From positions 1 through 22,012 of the forward strand of contig SFUB01000016.1 of the NCBI GenBank assembly GCA_004561785.1: 22,012 bases of DNA, written 5' to 3'. This document shows positions 8,443 through 14,349 of this stretch, piece after piece (position 1 is the stretch's first letter; the number at the start of each line of letters is the position of its first letter). The notes under the pieces are model-generated. The model was not told the DNA's origin. It was given only the letters and a program-made list of their open reading frames with translations, and searched no databases. A program made the translations under genes and the position numbers. The DNA comes from a bacterium (GTDB lineage: Bacteria > Bacillota_I > Bacilli_A > RFN20 > CAG-826).

Positions 8443-8468
8443 AAGGACCGCTTGGAATAGCGGTCTTT
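8443..8468. promoter_or_regulatory. hairpin immediately upstream of the EamA gene
   Basis: AAGGACCGCT and AGCGGTCTTT form a 10-position stem (nine exact) with a six-base loop. It ends only a few bases before the GGAG ribosome binding site. It could be a leader hairpin affecting translation, or a weak terminator for plus-strand transcripts; the T run is short. Confidence 0.35.
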
Positions 8469-8544
8469 GCGGGGCTATTGTAGAACGCTCCAAACTTGAA
8501 TTGTAGAGGGGGCATCTCCTATAGATTGCGTTTCAAAAGTGTAG

Positions 8545-8985
8545 GTGGCAATCAAAAAAGGCAGTTCCATAATTGAATCGTCTAAATTGCAAGGAGGAAC
8601 TTCCGCGAAGATTCTAGCGCAATCCACCGACGGGGTGGATGCATTGGTGGGCGCCATTTTGGGCGAATGCCCGAACGCGGCGAGGAAATTGGAGGAGCTG
8701 GACGCGAAGCTCTTCTGCGAGCTGGCGAACGAGACCTGGTCCGGGAAAAGGCGGTTCGCCGCGGACAGAAGGGATTGGAGGACGATCCTCGCGCTGGCCG
8801 GCGCCGCGGCCTGCAGGCGAGCGCCGCACCCGGGGCGCCTCGGATCCCTCTCGCCCTTCCTGGAGAGATCGGATCTCGCCACCCTTGCCCTTTCCGTCTC
8901 CCTGCGCTTCCTTTCGCTCAATAAGGGGCCTATTGCGAAGTCGAGTTCGGCATCCGGGCTTCCCTCTGTGTCGATGGAGTCCATG
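8545..8985 (+). other. coding-like, G+C-rich remnant, possibly of a transposase; no confident gene
   Basis: An open frame runs from a GTG at 8545 to 9081. Within about 8600-8985 nearly all third codon positions are G or C, and the composition looks protein-like on the plus strand. The segment 'ELDAKLFCELANETWSGKRRF' followed by 'DWRTILALAG' loosely recalls the N-terminal region of ISLre2/UPF0236-type transposases, with an acidic helix, a KRR..D..T stretch and a short strand. After about residue 95 the resemblance is lost, and the frame runs into the hairpin element at 8985-9082. There is no good start: AAGGAGG at about 8590 is not followed by a fitting ATG. No catalytic domain is present. The opposite strand also has a long open frame (8475-8984), which looks like a shadow. 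The flanks 8433-8544 hold only the EamA leader and A+T-rich sequence. Confidence 0.3.
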
Positions 8986-9082
8986 AAAAAACCTTTCCGG
9001 GGCGTTGGAAGGCGCCTAAACGGAAAGGGAATCGCTAAACAACCAAACCTAGGCGCCTCGCAACGCTCCTTGGTTGCTTAGC
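8985..9082 (-). ncRNA. structured RNA candidate: two hairpins with mutually complementary loops, ending in a terminator
   Basis: Read on the minus strand, the first hairpin pairs 9082-9070 with 9046-9034 over 13 positions (one G-U). The second pairs 9028-9021 with 8999-8992 over eight positions and is followed by TTTTTT, so it has terminator form. The two loops contain arms (9050-9066 and 9002-9018) that are reverse complements at 15 of 17 positions. The RNA could therefore form a kissing-loop or an alternative long helix that excludes the terminator stem. The changed position in the first stem pairs as G-U in the minus-strand RNA but would be A-C in a plus-strand RNA. The U tract also lies on the minus side, so the minus strand is favoured. 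I recognise no known RNA family in it. Confidence 0.5.
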
Positions 9083-9122
9083 CCCCAGATTATTTCACGT
9101 GACGATTTATCCCTCATTTGCT

Positions 9123-9151
9123 GGTATATCTAGCTTTTTTCAAATATGCAA
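9123..9151 (-). promoter_or_regulatory. candidate promoter for the structured RNA
   Basis: The minus strand shows TTGCAT (plus 9146-9151), a 17-base spacer and TATACC (plus 9123-9128), each matching four of six consensus positions. Initiation about seven bases on would give an RNA of roughly 130 nucleotides ending at the terminator near 8985. Confidence 0.4.
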
Positions 9152-9187
9152 GTGCACTTTTTTCTGGTTTTTAAGTGCACTTTTTTC
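9150..9187. repeat. two direct copies of AAGTGCACTTTTTTC
   Basis: The 15-base unit occurs at 9150-9164 and 9173-9187, offset by 23 bases. Each unit begins with the perfect palindrome AAGTGCACTT followed by a T tract. The first copy overlaps the -35 box of the candidate RNA promoter, so an operator role is possible. Confidence 0.55.
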
Positions 9188-9235
9188 AAAAGAATAAACG
9201 CATTTATAAATAAATTTTTATGTGAATTAATACTA

Positions 9236-9272
9236 TAAAATAAAAGGCTTAATACTTTATTCGTATTAAACC
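9236..9272 (-). terminator. intrinsic terminator of tRNA-Arg
   Basis: On the minus strand GGTTTAATAC and GTATTAAGCC form a ten-pair stem (one G-T) with a seven-base loop, followed by TTTTATTTTAT. It starts 14 bases after the CCA end of the tRNA. Confidence 0.75.
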
Positions 9273-9285
9273 TATTCATTCTATG

Positions 9286-9362
9286 TGGTGCCCCGGGAGG
9301 GACTCGAACCCGCAACCGTTGGCTTCGAAGGCCACTACTCTATCCAGTTGAGCTACCGGGAC
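9286..9362 (-). tRNA. tRNA-Arg, anticodon TCG, CCA encoded
   Basis: The 77-base cloverleaf on the minus strand has acceptor GTCCCGG / CCGGGGC (one G-T), D-stem GCTC / GAGT, anticodon loop CTTCGAA with TCG, T-loop TTCGAGT and an encoded CCA. TCG reads CGA arginine codons. There are weak points: the outermost anticodon-stem pair is G-A, and the T-stem has a C-T mismatch at its second pair. It lies 36 bases after the HEPN-like gene on the same strand and ends at its own terminator. Confidence 0.92.
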
Positions 9363-9398
9363 ACGGGATAAGTTTAACGCAAAGAAGAGGGGCGTGAG

Positions 9399-9821
9399 TT
9401 AAAAATCGACGATGGAGAGCCTCACGTCTTCCACCGCCTCGTATAGGGCAGAGAGCTTTTGCTTGTCGTAGTAGGCTTTTTGGTAGGCTTGCTGATAGGC
9501 GAAATCCACTTCGACCTCACCGATCACGTAAACGAAAGAAAGATAGGCTTCATGGGCATAGTAATTCCTCTTCGAGACGATTTGGAAGAGGAGGTCATAG
9601 TCCTTTTGGCTGAATAAGGGCTTGCTTAAGGCATGGTCAAGTTCCTTGAGTTTGGTGACCGTCTGGCCCATCGTGGTTTTCTCCTCTTTGAGGGAGGCCA
9701 GATTCTTCGAATAATCGCCCCCGGCGCGGCTGGCGTAGATTTCTTTGACGTCGTGCTCGATCATCTGGCAATACATGAGGATCTCGCCGACGAGAGCGTG
9801 GAAGGGCTGCAAACTGTCCAT
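9399..9821 (-). CDS. small helical protein with an RX4H motif, HEPN-like; function unknown
   Basis: The protein has 140 residues, predicted almost all helical, with no signal peptide or membrane segment. Residues 85-91 read RNYYAHE. R85-x4-H90 at the end of a helix, after an N-terminal helical pair and a charged middle, is the layout of HEPN-type domains, which include RNases of toxin-antitoxin and abortive-infection systems as well as non-catalytic members. No antitoxin or nucleotidyltransferase gene is next to it, so a toxin role is not supported by context. The ATG at 9821 has no ribosome binding site, but TGCTAGACT ends six bases upstream, which fits a leaderless mRNA. tRNA-Arg follows on the same strand. 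The gene itself is likely real; the family assignment is tentative. Confidence 0.75.
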   Translation of the reverse strand: MDSLQPFHALVGEILMYCQMIEHDVKEIYASRAGGDYSKNLASLKEEKTTMGQTVTKLKELDHALSKPLFSQKDYDLLFQIVSKRNYYAHEAYLSFVYVIGEVEVDFAYQQAYQKAYYDKQKLSALYEAVEDVRLSIVDF

Positions 9822-9827
9822 GCGGAA

Positions 9828-9836
9828 AGTCTAGCA
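9828..9836 (-). promoter_or_regulatory. extended -10 element of the HEPN-like gene, leaderless type
   Basis: The minus strand reads TGCTAGACT, six bases, then the ATG at 9821. The arrangement is the same as at the hydrolase gene. No -35 box is obvious. Confidence 0.45.
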
Positions 9837-9847
9837 TCCCTTCGGAA

Positions 9848-9877
9848 CAAGAAAACCCCTCTTGGCTGGGGAGGGGT
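9848..9877 (-). terminator. intrinsic terminator of the feo operon
   Basis: On the minus strand ACCCCTC and GAGGGGT pair across a nine-base loop and run into TTTTCTTGTT. It lies 41 bases after the stop of the last feo-operon reading frame. Confidence 0.75.
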
Positions 9878-9917
9878 CTTCCTGATTTTGGAGATCTTCG
9901 GTTTTATTGAACGACGG

Positions 9918-10265
9918 CTAAACAGTCAACGCGTTGAGCAAGGAGGCTGAGCCTAAGGACAAGGTGATAAGAGTAAGCTCTTCCACTCCCTCTTGGGGAA
10001 GGGAAAGCGAGGTTTTGTAGGCCTCATAAACCTTGTCCAAGAGGATGCGGAGGGAGGAGATGGCCTCGTTCTCTTTCGGGAGGATGGCCACTTCCCTGGC
10101 TCCGGATCGGAGCAGGTACCCGTCTTGCTCGAGCTCATCGATCAAGACGGAGATCCTTGACTTGGATACCTGCAGTTACCAGGCGAGGCTTTTGTAACGG
10201 AAGGAGCAGCCCTCCCTCGCCCGGTCGATCGCCAAGAGGGATTTCACGAAGGAACTAGTTTCCAT
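9918..10265 (-). pseudogene. winged-helix transcriptional regulator at the end of the feo operon, interrupted by an in-frame TAA
   Basis: From the ATG at 10265 the frame reads 29 codons, meets TAA at 10178-10176, and continues open for 85 more residues to the stop at 9918. The two sides fit together as a winged-helix domain: 'FRYKSLAW', then stop, then 'LQVSKSRISVLIDELEQDGYL', where the stop falls in the first helix of the helix-turn-helix. Lysine, glutamate or glutamine would fit there, and each is one base change away. The start has AAGGAGG nine bases upstream and overlaps the end of the preceding gene by 11 bases, so the gene is translationally coupled and was functional recently. Position suggests control of iron uptake, in the manner of FeoC or metal-responsive regulators, but the family cannot be fixed. 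A downstream TTG at 10145 would yield only a part lacking the helix-turn-helix. Confidence 0.7.
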
Positions 10266-10461
10266 GGACGCGCCCCTCCTTCTTGGCTTTCCTCATTTCC
10301 TTCTTTTTTGCTTTGTAGTAGGCCTCCACGAGCTTGGGCCCGGGGGCGTCGTCACAAGGATTGATGGGGAGATGATGGTGTTTCCGGTAGAGGTAGAGGG
10401 CGAGCATGGAGAGCAGGTACCCGGCGGTCAAAACGATCACGATTATCTCAATCCAATTCAT
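10255..10461 (-). CDS. FeoB-associated small membrane protein
   Basis: The 68-residue protein has one N-terminal membrane helix ('WIEIIVIVLTAGYLLSMLALYLY', residues 3-25) followed by 'RKHHHLPINPCDD' and a strongly basic tail. The MNWIEII start and the location three bases after feoB match the FeoB-associated Cys-rich membrane proteins of Firmicutes. However, only one cysteine is present instead of the usual cluster, and a histidine triplet lies next to the membrane. The role of the family is not established; help with Fe(II) delivery at FeoB is assumed from its constant location. Confidence 0.8.
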   Translation of the reverse strand: MNWIEIIVIVLTAGYLLSMLALYLYRKHHHLPINPCDDAPGPKLVEAYYKAKKKEMRKAKKEGRVHGN

Positions 10462-10464
10462 GTC

Positions 10465-12789
10465 TTAGGCCTCTTTGGCTTCTTTCTTGTTCTTGTGCCC
10501 CGAATAGAGGAAGGCAAGGACGAAGAGCAGAGCGATGACAGGGATCGAGATCGCGAGGGTCCAGACCCAGCGGATGGTCACATAAGTGAGGCATCCCATG
10601 AGATAGGAGCAGACGATCCAGAAGGCGACGGTTCCGACGTAGGTCTTCCCCTTGCCGAGTTCCGCCTTGGCGGTGGCCACGGAGGCGAAGCAAGGGATGG
10701 TCGTCATGTTGAAGACGGCGAAGGCGGAGAGGGAAGCGGCGATGTCGAGTTCGCTGTGCCCGGCAAAGGAGGCGGCGACGACGCCGGAGAAGTCCTCCTG
10801 GCCGATGACTCCGGCCAAGGCCTCGATGGTCGAGGTGACGTTCTCTTTCGCGATGATGCCTTGAATCGAGGCGACGGAGAAGAGCCAGCTGTTCTGGATC
10901 TGGGTGCCGAAGCCCATCGGGGTGAATAGGGGAGCGATCAGCATGCCGAGGTTCGCCAAGATCGAATCCTTCTCAGTGAGGGCGAGCGCCTCATCCGCGG
11001 TCGGGATGAAGGTCCAGTTCCAGGTGAAATTGGAGAAGAACCAGACGACGATCGTGGAAACGAGGATGATCGTGAAGGCTTTCTGGATGAAGTGCTTCCC
11101 TTTGTCCCAGACGTGGAGGCCAAGCGATTTGACCTGAGGGAGGTGGTAGGAAGGCAGCTCCATGATGAACGGGGGGACCTTCTCGCGGAGGGTCGTGTGG
11201 TTCATGAGGATGACGGAGGCGATGGCGATGACGACGCCGAGAAGGTAGACCAAGAAGGTGAAGGCGCCGGCATCGAAGCCGACGGCCGAAGCGACCGCGG
11301 CGGCGATGAGGGTCAAGAACTCCGCTTTGGCCCCGCAGGTGAAGAAGGGGATGACGCGGATGGTCTTGGTCCTTTCCTTATCGGAGGCCAAGGTGCGGGT
11401 GTTGATCATGGCCGGGACCCCGCAGCCGAATCCCATGACCATCGGGAGGAAGGCCCTTCCGGAGACGCCGAAGCGGCGGAAGATGCGGTCCAAGACGAAG
11501 GCGATGCGGGCCATGTAGCCCGAATCCTCCAAGATGGCGAAGAAAGCGAAGAGGATGAGGATCTGAGGCACGAAGCCCAGAACCGCGGCGACGCCGCCAT
11601 AGACGCCTTCATAGAGGAAGCCGATGACCCATTCCGGGGCATTGCAGGCCATTAGAAGGGCCTTGAGGCCAATGCCGATGAGGCCGAGGACGCCCGTCGA
11701 GCCGTCGCCGGCGAGGACATGGAAGAACTCGCCGATCGAATTGATCCCGTCCCCGGTCCAGAAGAGGCCCTGGAAGGGATTGTAGACGACCGCTTGCTCC
11801 ACTCCTTCGATGACCTCTTTCTCGCCGAGGGTGAAGGAGATGAATCCGGGATAGCCTTCTCCGAAGGGGACGCCCATGGCGCCCAGATAGAAGAGGTCGC
11901 CGGAGAAGGTGAAGTGGAAGATGAGGAACATCACCACGACCATGATGGGGATGGCGGCCCAGCGGTTTGTCAGGACCTTGTCGATGCGGTCGGAGAGGGA
12001 GAGCTTCTCTTTCTCTTGCCTGGCGGCGCCTTGGATGAGCTTGGCGCATAAAGGGGTCAGGAACCGGTAGCGTTCATCGGCGATCTCCGCCTCGAAGTCT
12101 TTGCTCTGCTTTTCGCAAAGGGCGGCGACTTTCTTGAATTCCTCGGCGTGCTCTTTCTCTTCGATCTCGTCTTTTTCCAGGGCTTTGGTGGCGTGGAACA
12201 AGGGCGAAGCGACGCCGGCGTCCTCGTAGATCTTCCTGGCTTCCTCCAAGGTTGCGTCGACCTTGATGAGGGAGACGGCCTTGCGGGGGCTCTTGGCGGC
12301 TTTCTCGGCCGCTTTCATGAGGTCCTGAAGGCCTTTTTCGCGGAGGGCGGAGATGCCTAGAACCGGAACGCCGAGGGCTTTGGAGAGGCCATCGAGGTCG
12401 ATGACTTGCCCGGAGTCGGCGACGGCGTCCATCATGTTGACGCCGACGACCACCGGGACGTCCATCTCGAGGATCTGGGTGGTCATGTAGAGGTTGCGTT
12501 CGAGGTTGGTGCCGTCGAGGACATTGATGACGACGTCCGGTTTCTCGTTCAGGAGGAAGTTCCGGGAGATGACTTCCTCGGGGGTATAAGGAGAAAGGGA
12601 ATAGATGCCCGGAAGATCGACGATTTCAATGCCGTCCGCTTTCTTCTTTTTATTGGGATAATACGTTCCGCTTCTCTTCTCGACGGTGACGCCCGGCCAG
12701 TTGCCGACGTAGGCCGTGGACCCGGTCAGCGAGTTGAAGAGGGTGGTTTTGCCGCAGTTGGGGTTGCCGGCTAAGGCTACTTTGATCAT
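10465..12789 (-). CDS. feoB: ferrous iron transport protein B
   Basis: This is the GTP-dependent inner-membrane Fe(II) importer. The 774-residue protein begins directly with the G domain: G1 GNPNCGKT (8-15), the G2 threonine in 'WPGVTVEK' (T35), G3 DLPG (58-61), G4 NMMD (118-121), and a G5-like 'SALREKG'. A helical guanine-dissociation-inhibitor-type region follows. The membrane part has two gate repeats with the conserved cysteines in 'GFGCGVPAM' and 'FFTCGAKAEF', which are thought to line the iron path. The start overlaps the feoA stop as ATGA, showing translational coupling, and the small membrane protein gene follows after three bases. All motifs are intact. Confidence 0.98.
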   Translation of the reverse strand: MIKVALAGNPNCGKTTLFNSLTGSTAYVGNWPGVTVEKRSGTYYPNKKKKADGIEIVDLPGIYSLSPYTPEEVISRNFLLNEKPDVVINVLDGTNLERNLYMTTQILEMDVPVVVGVNMMDAVADSGQVIDLDGLSKALGVPVLGISALREKGLQDLMKAAEKAAKSPRKAVSLIKVDATLEEARKIYEDAGVASPLFHATKALEKDEIEEKEHAEEFKKVAALCEKQSKDFEAEIADERYRFLTPLCAKLIQGAARQEKEKLSLSDRIDKVLTNRWAAIPIMVVVMFLIFHFTFSGDLFYLGAMGVPFGEGYPGFISFTLGEKEVIEGVEQAVVYNPFQGLFWTGDGINSIGEFFHVLAGDGSTGVLGLIGIGLKALLMACNAPEWVIGFLYEGVYGGVAAVLGFVPQILILFAFFAILEDSGYMARIAFVLDRIFRRFGVSGRAFLPMVMGFGCGVPAMINTRTLASDKERTKTIRVIPFFTCGAKAEFLTLIAAAVASAVGFDAGAFTFLVYLLGVVIAIASVILMNHTTLREKVPPFIMELPSYHLPQVKSLGLHVWDKGKHFIQKAFTIILVSTIVVWFFSNFTWNWTFIPTADEALALTEKDSILANLGMLIAPLFTPMGFGTQIQNSWLFSVASIQGIIAKENVTSTIEALAGVIGQEDFSGVVAASFAGHSELDIAASLSAFAVFNMTTIPCFASVATAKAELGKGKTYVGTVAFWIVCSYLMGCLTYVTIRWVWTLAISIPVIALLFVLAFLYSGHKNKKEAKEA

Positions 12790-13025
12790 TGCGCGTCCCC
12801 TTTCTCTTCTTCCACTTCGACGAAACTCGCTTCCGATTTGCGGAGGGTGAGCTCATAACCGCGGAGAGTCACTTCTAGCGGATCCCCGAGAGGGGCTTTC
12901 TTGCGAAGGTAGATCTCGGCGCCCGGGGTGATCCCCATGTCGAAGATGCGCCGACGAATCTTCCCTTCCCCATTGATCTTCTTGACCAAGCAAGAAGAGC
13001 CGATGGGCAATTCGTTCAGAGTCAT
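12786..13025 (-). CDS. feoA: ferrous iron transport protein A (second copy in the operon)
   Basis: A 79-residue cytoplasmic SH3-like protein with the typical 'LPIGSSCLVKKINGEGKIRRRIFDMGITPGAEIYLRKKAPLG' core and 'DPLEVTLRGYELTLRKSEA' end. FeoA proteins bind FeoB and are needed for its activity, though the mechanism is unsettled. Its stop overlaps the feoB start by four bases. Compared with the shorter copy upstream it keeps all family landmarks, so it is the more canonical one. Confidence 0.95.
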   Translation of the reverse strand: MTLNELPIGSSCLVKKINGEGKIRRRIFDMGITPGAEIYLRKKAPLGDPLEVTLRGYELTLRKSEASFVEVEEEKGDAQ

Positions 13026-13043
13026 ATGCTCTTTTCCTTTCCT

Positions 13044-13262
13044 TCAGGCCACCGCGACCATGATCGACATCGAGATCTTGTGGTCAAGACCCAGACGGGA
13101 ACCCTTCACCTGGCAGATGGCGGCGCCGTTGGCGTCCTCGAGCAGCCGGATGATCCCCCCTTCCACGATCCCTAAGGAAGCAAGGTGCTTGTTCACTTTG
13201 GCATCTCCGTGGACGGAGAGGATCCTGAGGTCTTTTTCTTTCGGTGCGAACAGTAATGGCAT
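13044..13262 (-). CDS. feoA: FeoA-domain protein, first gene of the feo operon
   Basis: A 72-residue SH3-like FeoA-domain protein. 'HLASLGIVEGGIIRLLEDANGAAICQVKGSRLGLDHKISMSIMV' matches the family pattern of a glycine turn, beta strands, 'G.rl.l....a..i.v'. The N-terminal third differs from the downstream copy. Two adjacent feoA genes ahead of feoB are common in Firmicutes, and the two proteins may form a heteromer. The ATG at 13262 has AAGGAT nine bases upstream and is the first gene after the operon promoter. Confidence 0.9.
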   Translation of the reverse strand: MPLLFAPKEKDLRILSVHGDAKVNKHLASLGIVEGGIIRLLEDANGAAICQVKGSRLGLDHKISMSIMVAVA

Positions 13263-13293
13263 AATGATGATCCTTGGTTATCAACCGGTCTAA

Positions 13294-13334
13294 AGTTTAA
13301 AGATATTAACAAACTTTTCAAGGCTTTTTGTTAA
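13294..13334 (-). promoter_or_regulatory. feo operon promoter framed by an inverted repeat
   Basis: The minus strand shows TTGAAA (plus 13316-13321), 16 bases and TAAACT (plus 13294-13299). The perfect inverted repeat TTAACAAA (13306-13313) and TTTGTTAA (13327-13334), with 13 bases between, brackets the -35 box. It is a plausible operator for an iron-responsive repressor but does not match the Fur or DtxR consensus by eye. Confidence 0.5.
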
Positions 13335-13386
13335 CAATTTTAAACTCTCATTCCTTTTTGGGCATTTCCCGATTTCCCCGCGGTTT

Positions 13387-13395
13387 TGCTACAAT
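13387..13395 (+). promoter_or_regulatory. extended -10 element of the TIR-like gene, leaderless type
   Basis: TGCTACAAT, then exactly six bases, then the ATG at 13402. There is no Shine-Dalgarno sequence, and the upstream sequence lacks a clear -35 box, which is typical of extended -10 promoters. Confidence 0.55.
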
Positions 13396-13401
13396 GGATC
13401 C

Positions 13402-13815
13402 ATGGAAAAATCCCTGCAGTTAGCCTATCTATCGAAAAACCGCCCCGAAGCGGAGAAGATCGCCTTGATCTTGTCCGAGAACGGGTTCGAAGTCGAGCTC
13501 GTCCAAAAGGAAGTCAACCCTTCCGAAGTCGTTCTTCTGCTTTTGATGCAGGGAGACGAGGAGAAATCGCTTTTGCAGGAACTGCCGTGGCTGCAAGAGC
13601 AGGCCGAATACTCCTCTTACAGAGGCTTCCGCCTGATGCCCCTTTTGGCGTTTCATCCCCAAAAAGAAGATCCCGAGGCGCTTTGGGAAGAAGGGATCGG
13701 CGGGGTCATCGAAGGTTTGCTCTCCGGCGAATTCAAGCCTTTCGGCTGGGATTTGGACCGCAAGGACCTCGATCCGGAATTCCTCCGCATTCTCGAAGAA
13801 TCCTATTCGGAATGA
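13402..13815 (+). CDS. small standalone protein with a TIR-like fold; function unknown
   Basis: The protein has 137 residues, is acidic and soluble. The order of segments follows a TIR domain: strand 'LQLAYLSKN' (5-13), helix 'RPEAEKIALILSENGF', strand 'EVELV', then the hydrophobic strand 'SEVVLLLLM', helix 'LLQELPWLQEQAEY' and strand 'FRLMPLLAF'. W63-x-x-E66 sits where TIR NADases carry the W..E with the catalytic glutamate. The similarity is by pattern only, and the gene may be a non-catalytic relative. No partner domain or neighbouring effector is present. Its TGA (13813-13815) directly abuts the stop of the convergent Gx-family gene, with no terminator between, so the two transcripts must overlap. 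The start follows from the leaderless promoter. Confidence 0.8.
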   Translation: MEKSLQLAYLSKNRPEAEKIALILSENGFEVELVQKEVNPSEVVLLLLMQGDEEKSLLQELPWLQEQAEYSSYRGFRLMPLLAFHPQKEDPEALWEEGIGGVIEGLLSGEFKPFGWDLDRKDLDPEFLRILEESYSE

Positions 13816-14349
13816 CTAGAATCCATGGTTCTGCTTGATGCGGGCGATGATTTTGCTCGCGCGTATCCGGTTGGCGAGCAACCCCATCAAGACGCCGGTG
13901 ACAAGGGAAACGGGCATGAGGAAGCAATAGTAATAGAAAACGCTCGGGGTGCCTAGGATCAAAGCCCCGACGGCGACCTGGGCGAAGCTATGGAGCATCG
14001 ATCCGACCGCGGAGACCCCCGTTTCGGTCAGGAAGCGGAAACGGCACAAGATGGCCATGGCGAGAAACGAGGCGGCGGCCCCCGCTAGCGACATCCAAAA
14101 CCCCATCTGGAGGAAAGTCCCCCGGAGGAGATTCACCAAAAGCACCTTGGCCAAATCCAAAAACAGCGCCTCGAAGAAGCCAAGCTCATAGAGGCAAAGC
14201 AAGACCAAGAGGTTCGCCAAACCGAGCCTCACCCCGCCGACGGGGCCTAGAGGCGGTAAAAAGCTTTCGGCCACGCCCAAAGCGACCGCGAGAGCGAGCA
14301 AGATGGCAAGCAGCGTCATCTTATAGACGTTGAAGCGTTTGCCTTTCAT
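13816..14349 (-). CDS. Gx transporter / heptaprenyl diphosphate synthase component I family membrane protein
   Basis: The protein has 177 residues and five to six predicted membrane helices. 'ESFLPPLGPVGGVRLGLANLLVLLCLYELGFFEALFLDLAKVLLVNLLRG' is the hallmark of the Pfam Hpre_diP_synt_I family, renamed Gx transporter. The 'G.rLGLANi' and 'R..l..L..G' elements recall the substrate-binding components of ECF-type transporters. Family members sit next to NusG-domain-II and ApbE genes and Rnf operons in many anaerobes, which suggests a role in flavin or respiratory cofactor supply, but no substrate has been established. It overlaps the upstream gene by four bases (ATGA). Confidence 0.9.
   Translation of the reverse strand: MKGKRFNVYKMTLLAILLALAVALGVAESFLPPLGPVGGVRLGLANLLVLLCLYELGFFEALFLDLAKVLLVNLLRGTFLQMGFWMSLAGAAASFLAMAILCRFRFLTETGVSAVGSMLHSFAQVAVGALILGTPSVFYYYCFLMPVSLVTGVLMGLLANRIRASKIIARIKQNHGF

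Noticed and set aside
8475..8984. Minus-strand open frame of 169 codons beginning just after the terminator hairpin
   Set aside because: Its codon bias is worse than that of the plus strand, it has low-complexity Ser/Ala stretches, and it has no ribosome binding site. I keep it only as a remote possibility for a gene controlled by the structured RNA.
8985..9082. tmRNA, RNase P RNA, SRP RNA or T-box identity for the structured element
   Set aside because: None of the signature sequences is present: no tmRNA 3' tRNA-like end, no GAGGAAAGUCC, no SRP GGAAGG core, no T-box AGGGUGG.
9130..9315. Small minus-strand open frame spanning tRNA-Arg
   Set aside because: Its first residues are a translation of the tRNA T-arm and CCA end, a common artefact.
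10176..10178. Stop-codon recoding (selenocysteine or pyrrolysine) in the feo regulator
   Set aside because: The codon is TAA, which neither system uses, and a single substitution explains it.
9399..13815. A combined defence island from the HEPN-like and TIR-like genes
   Set aside because: The two genes are 3.6 kb apart, on opposite strands, and separated by an ordinary iron-uptake operon. Neither has a partner gene.
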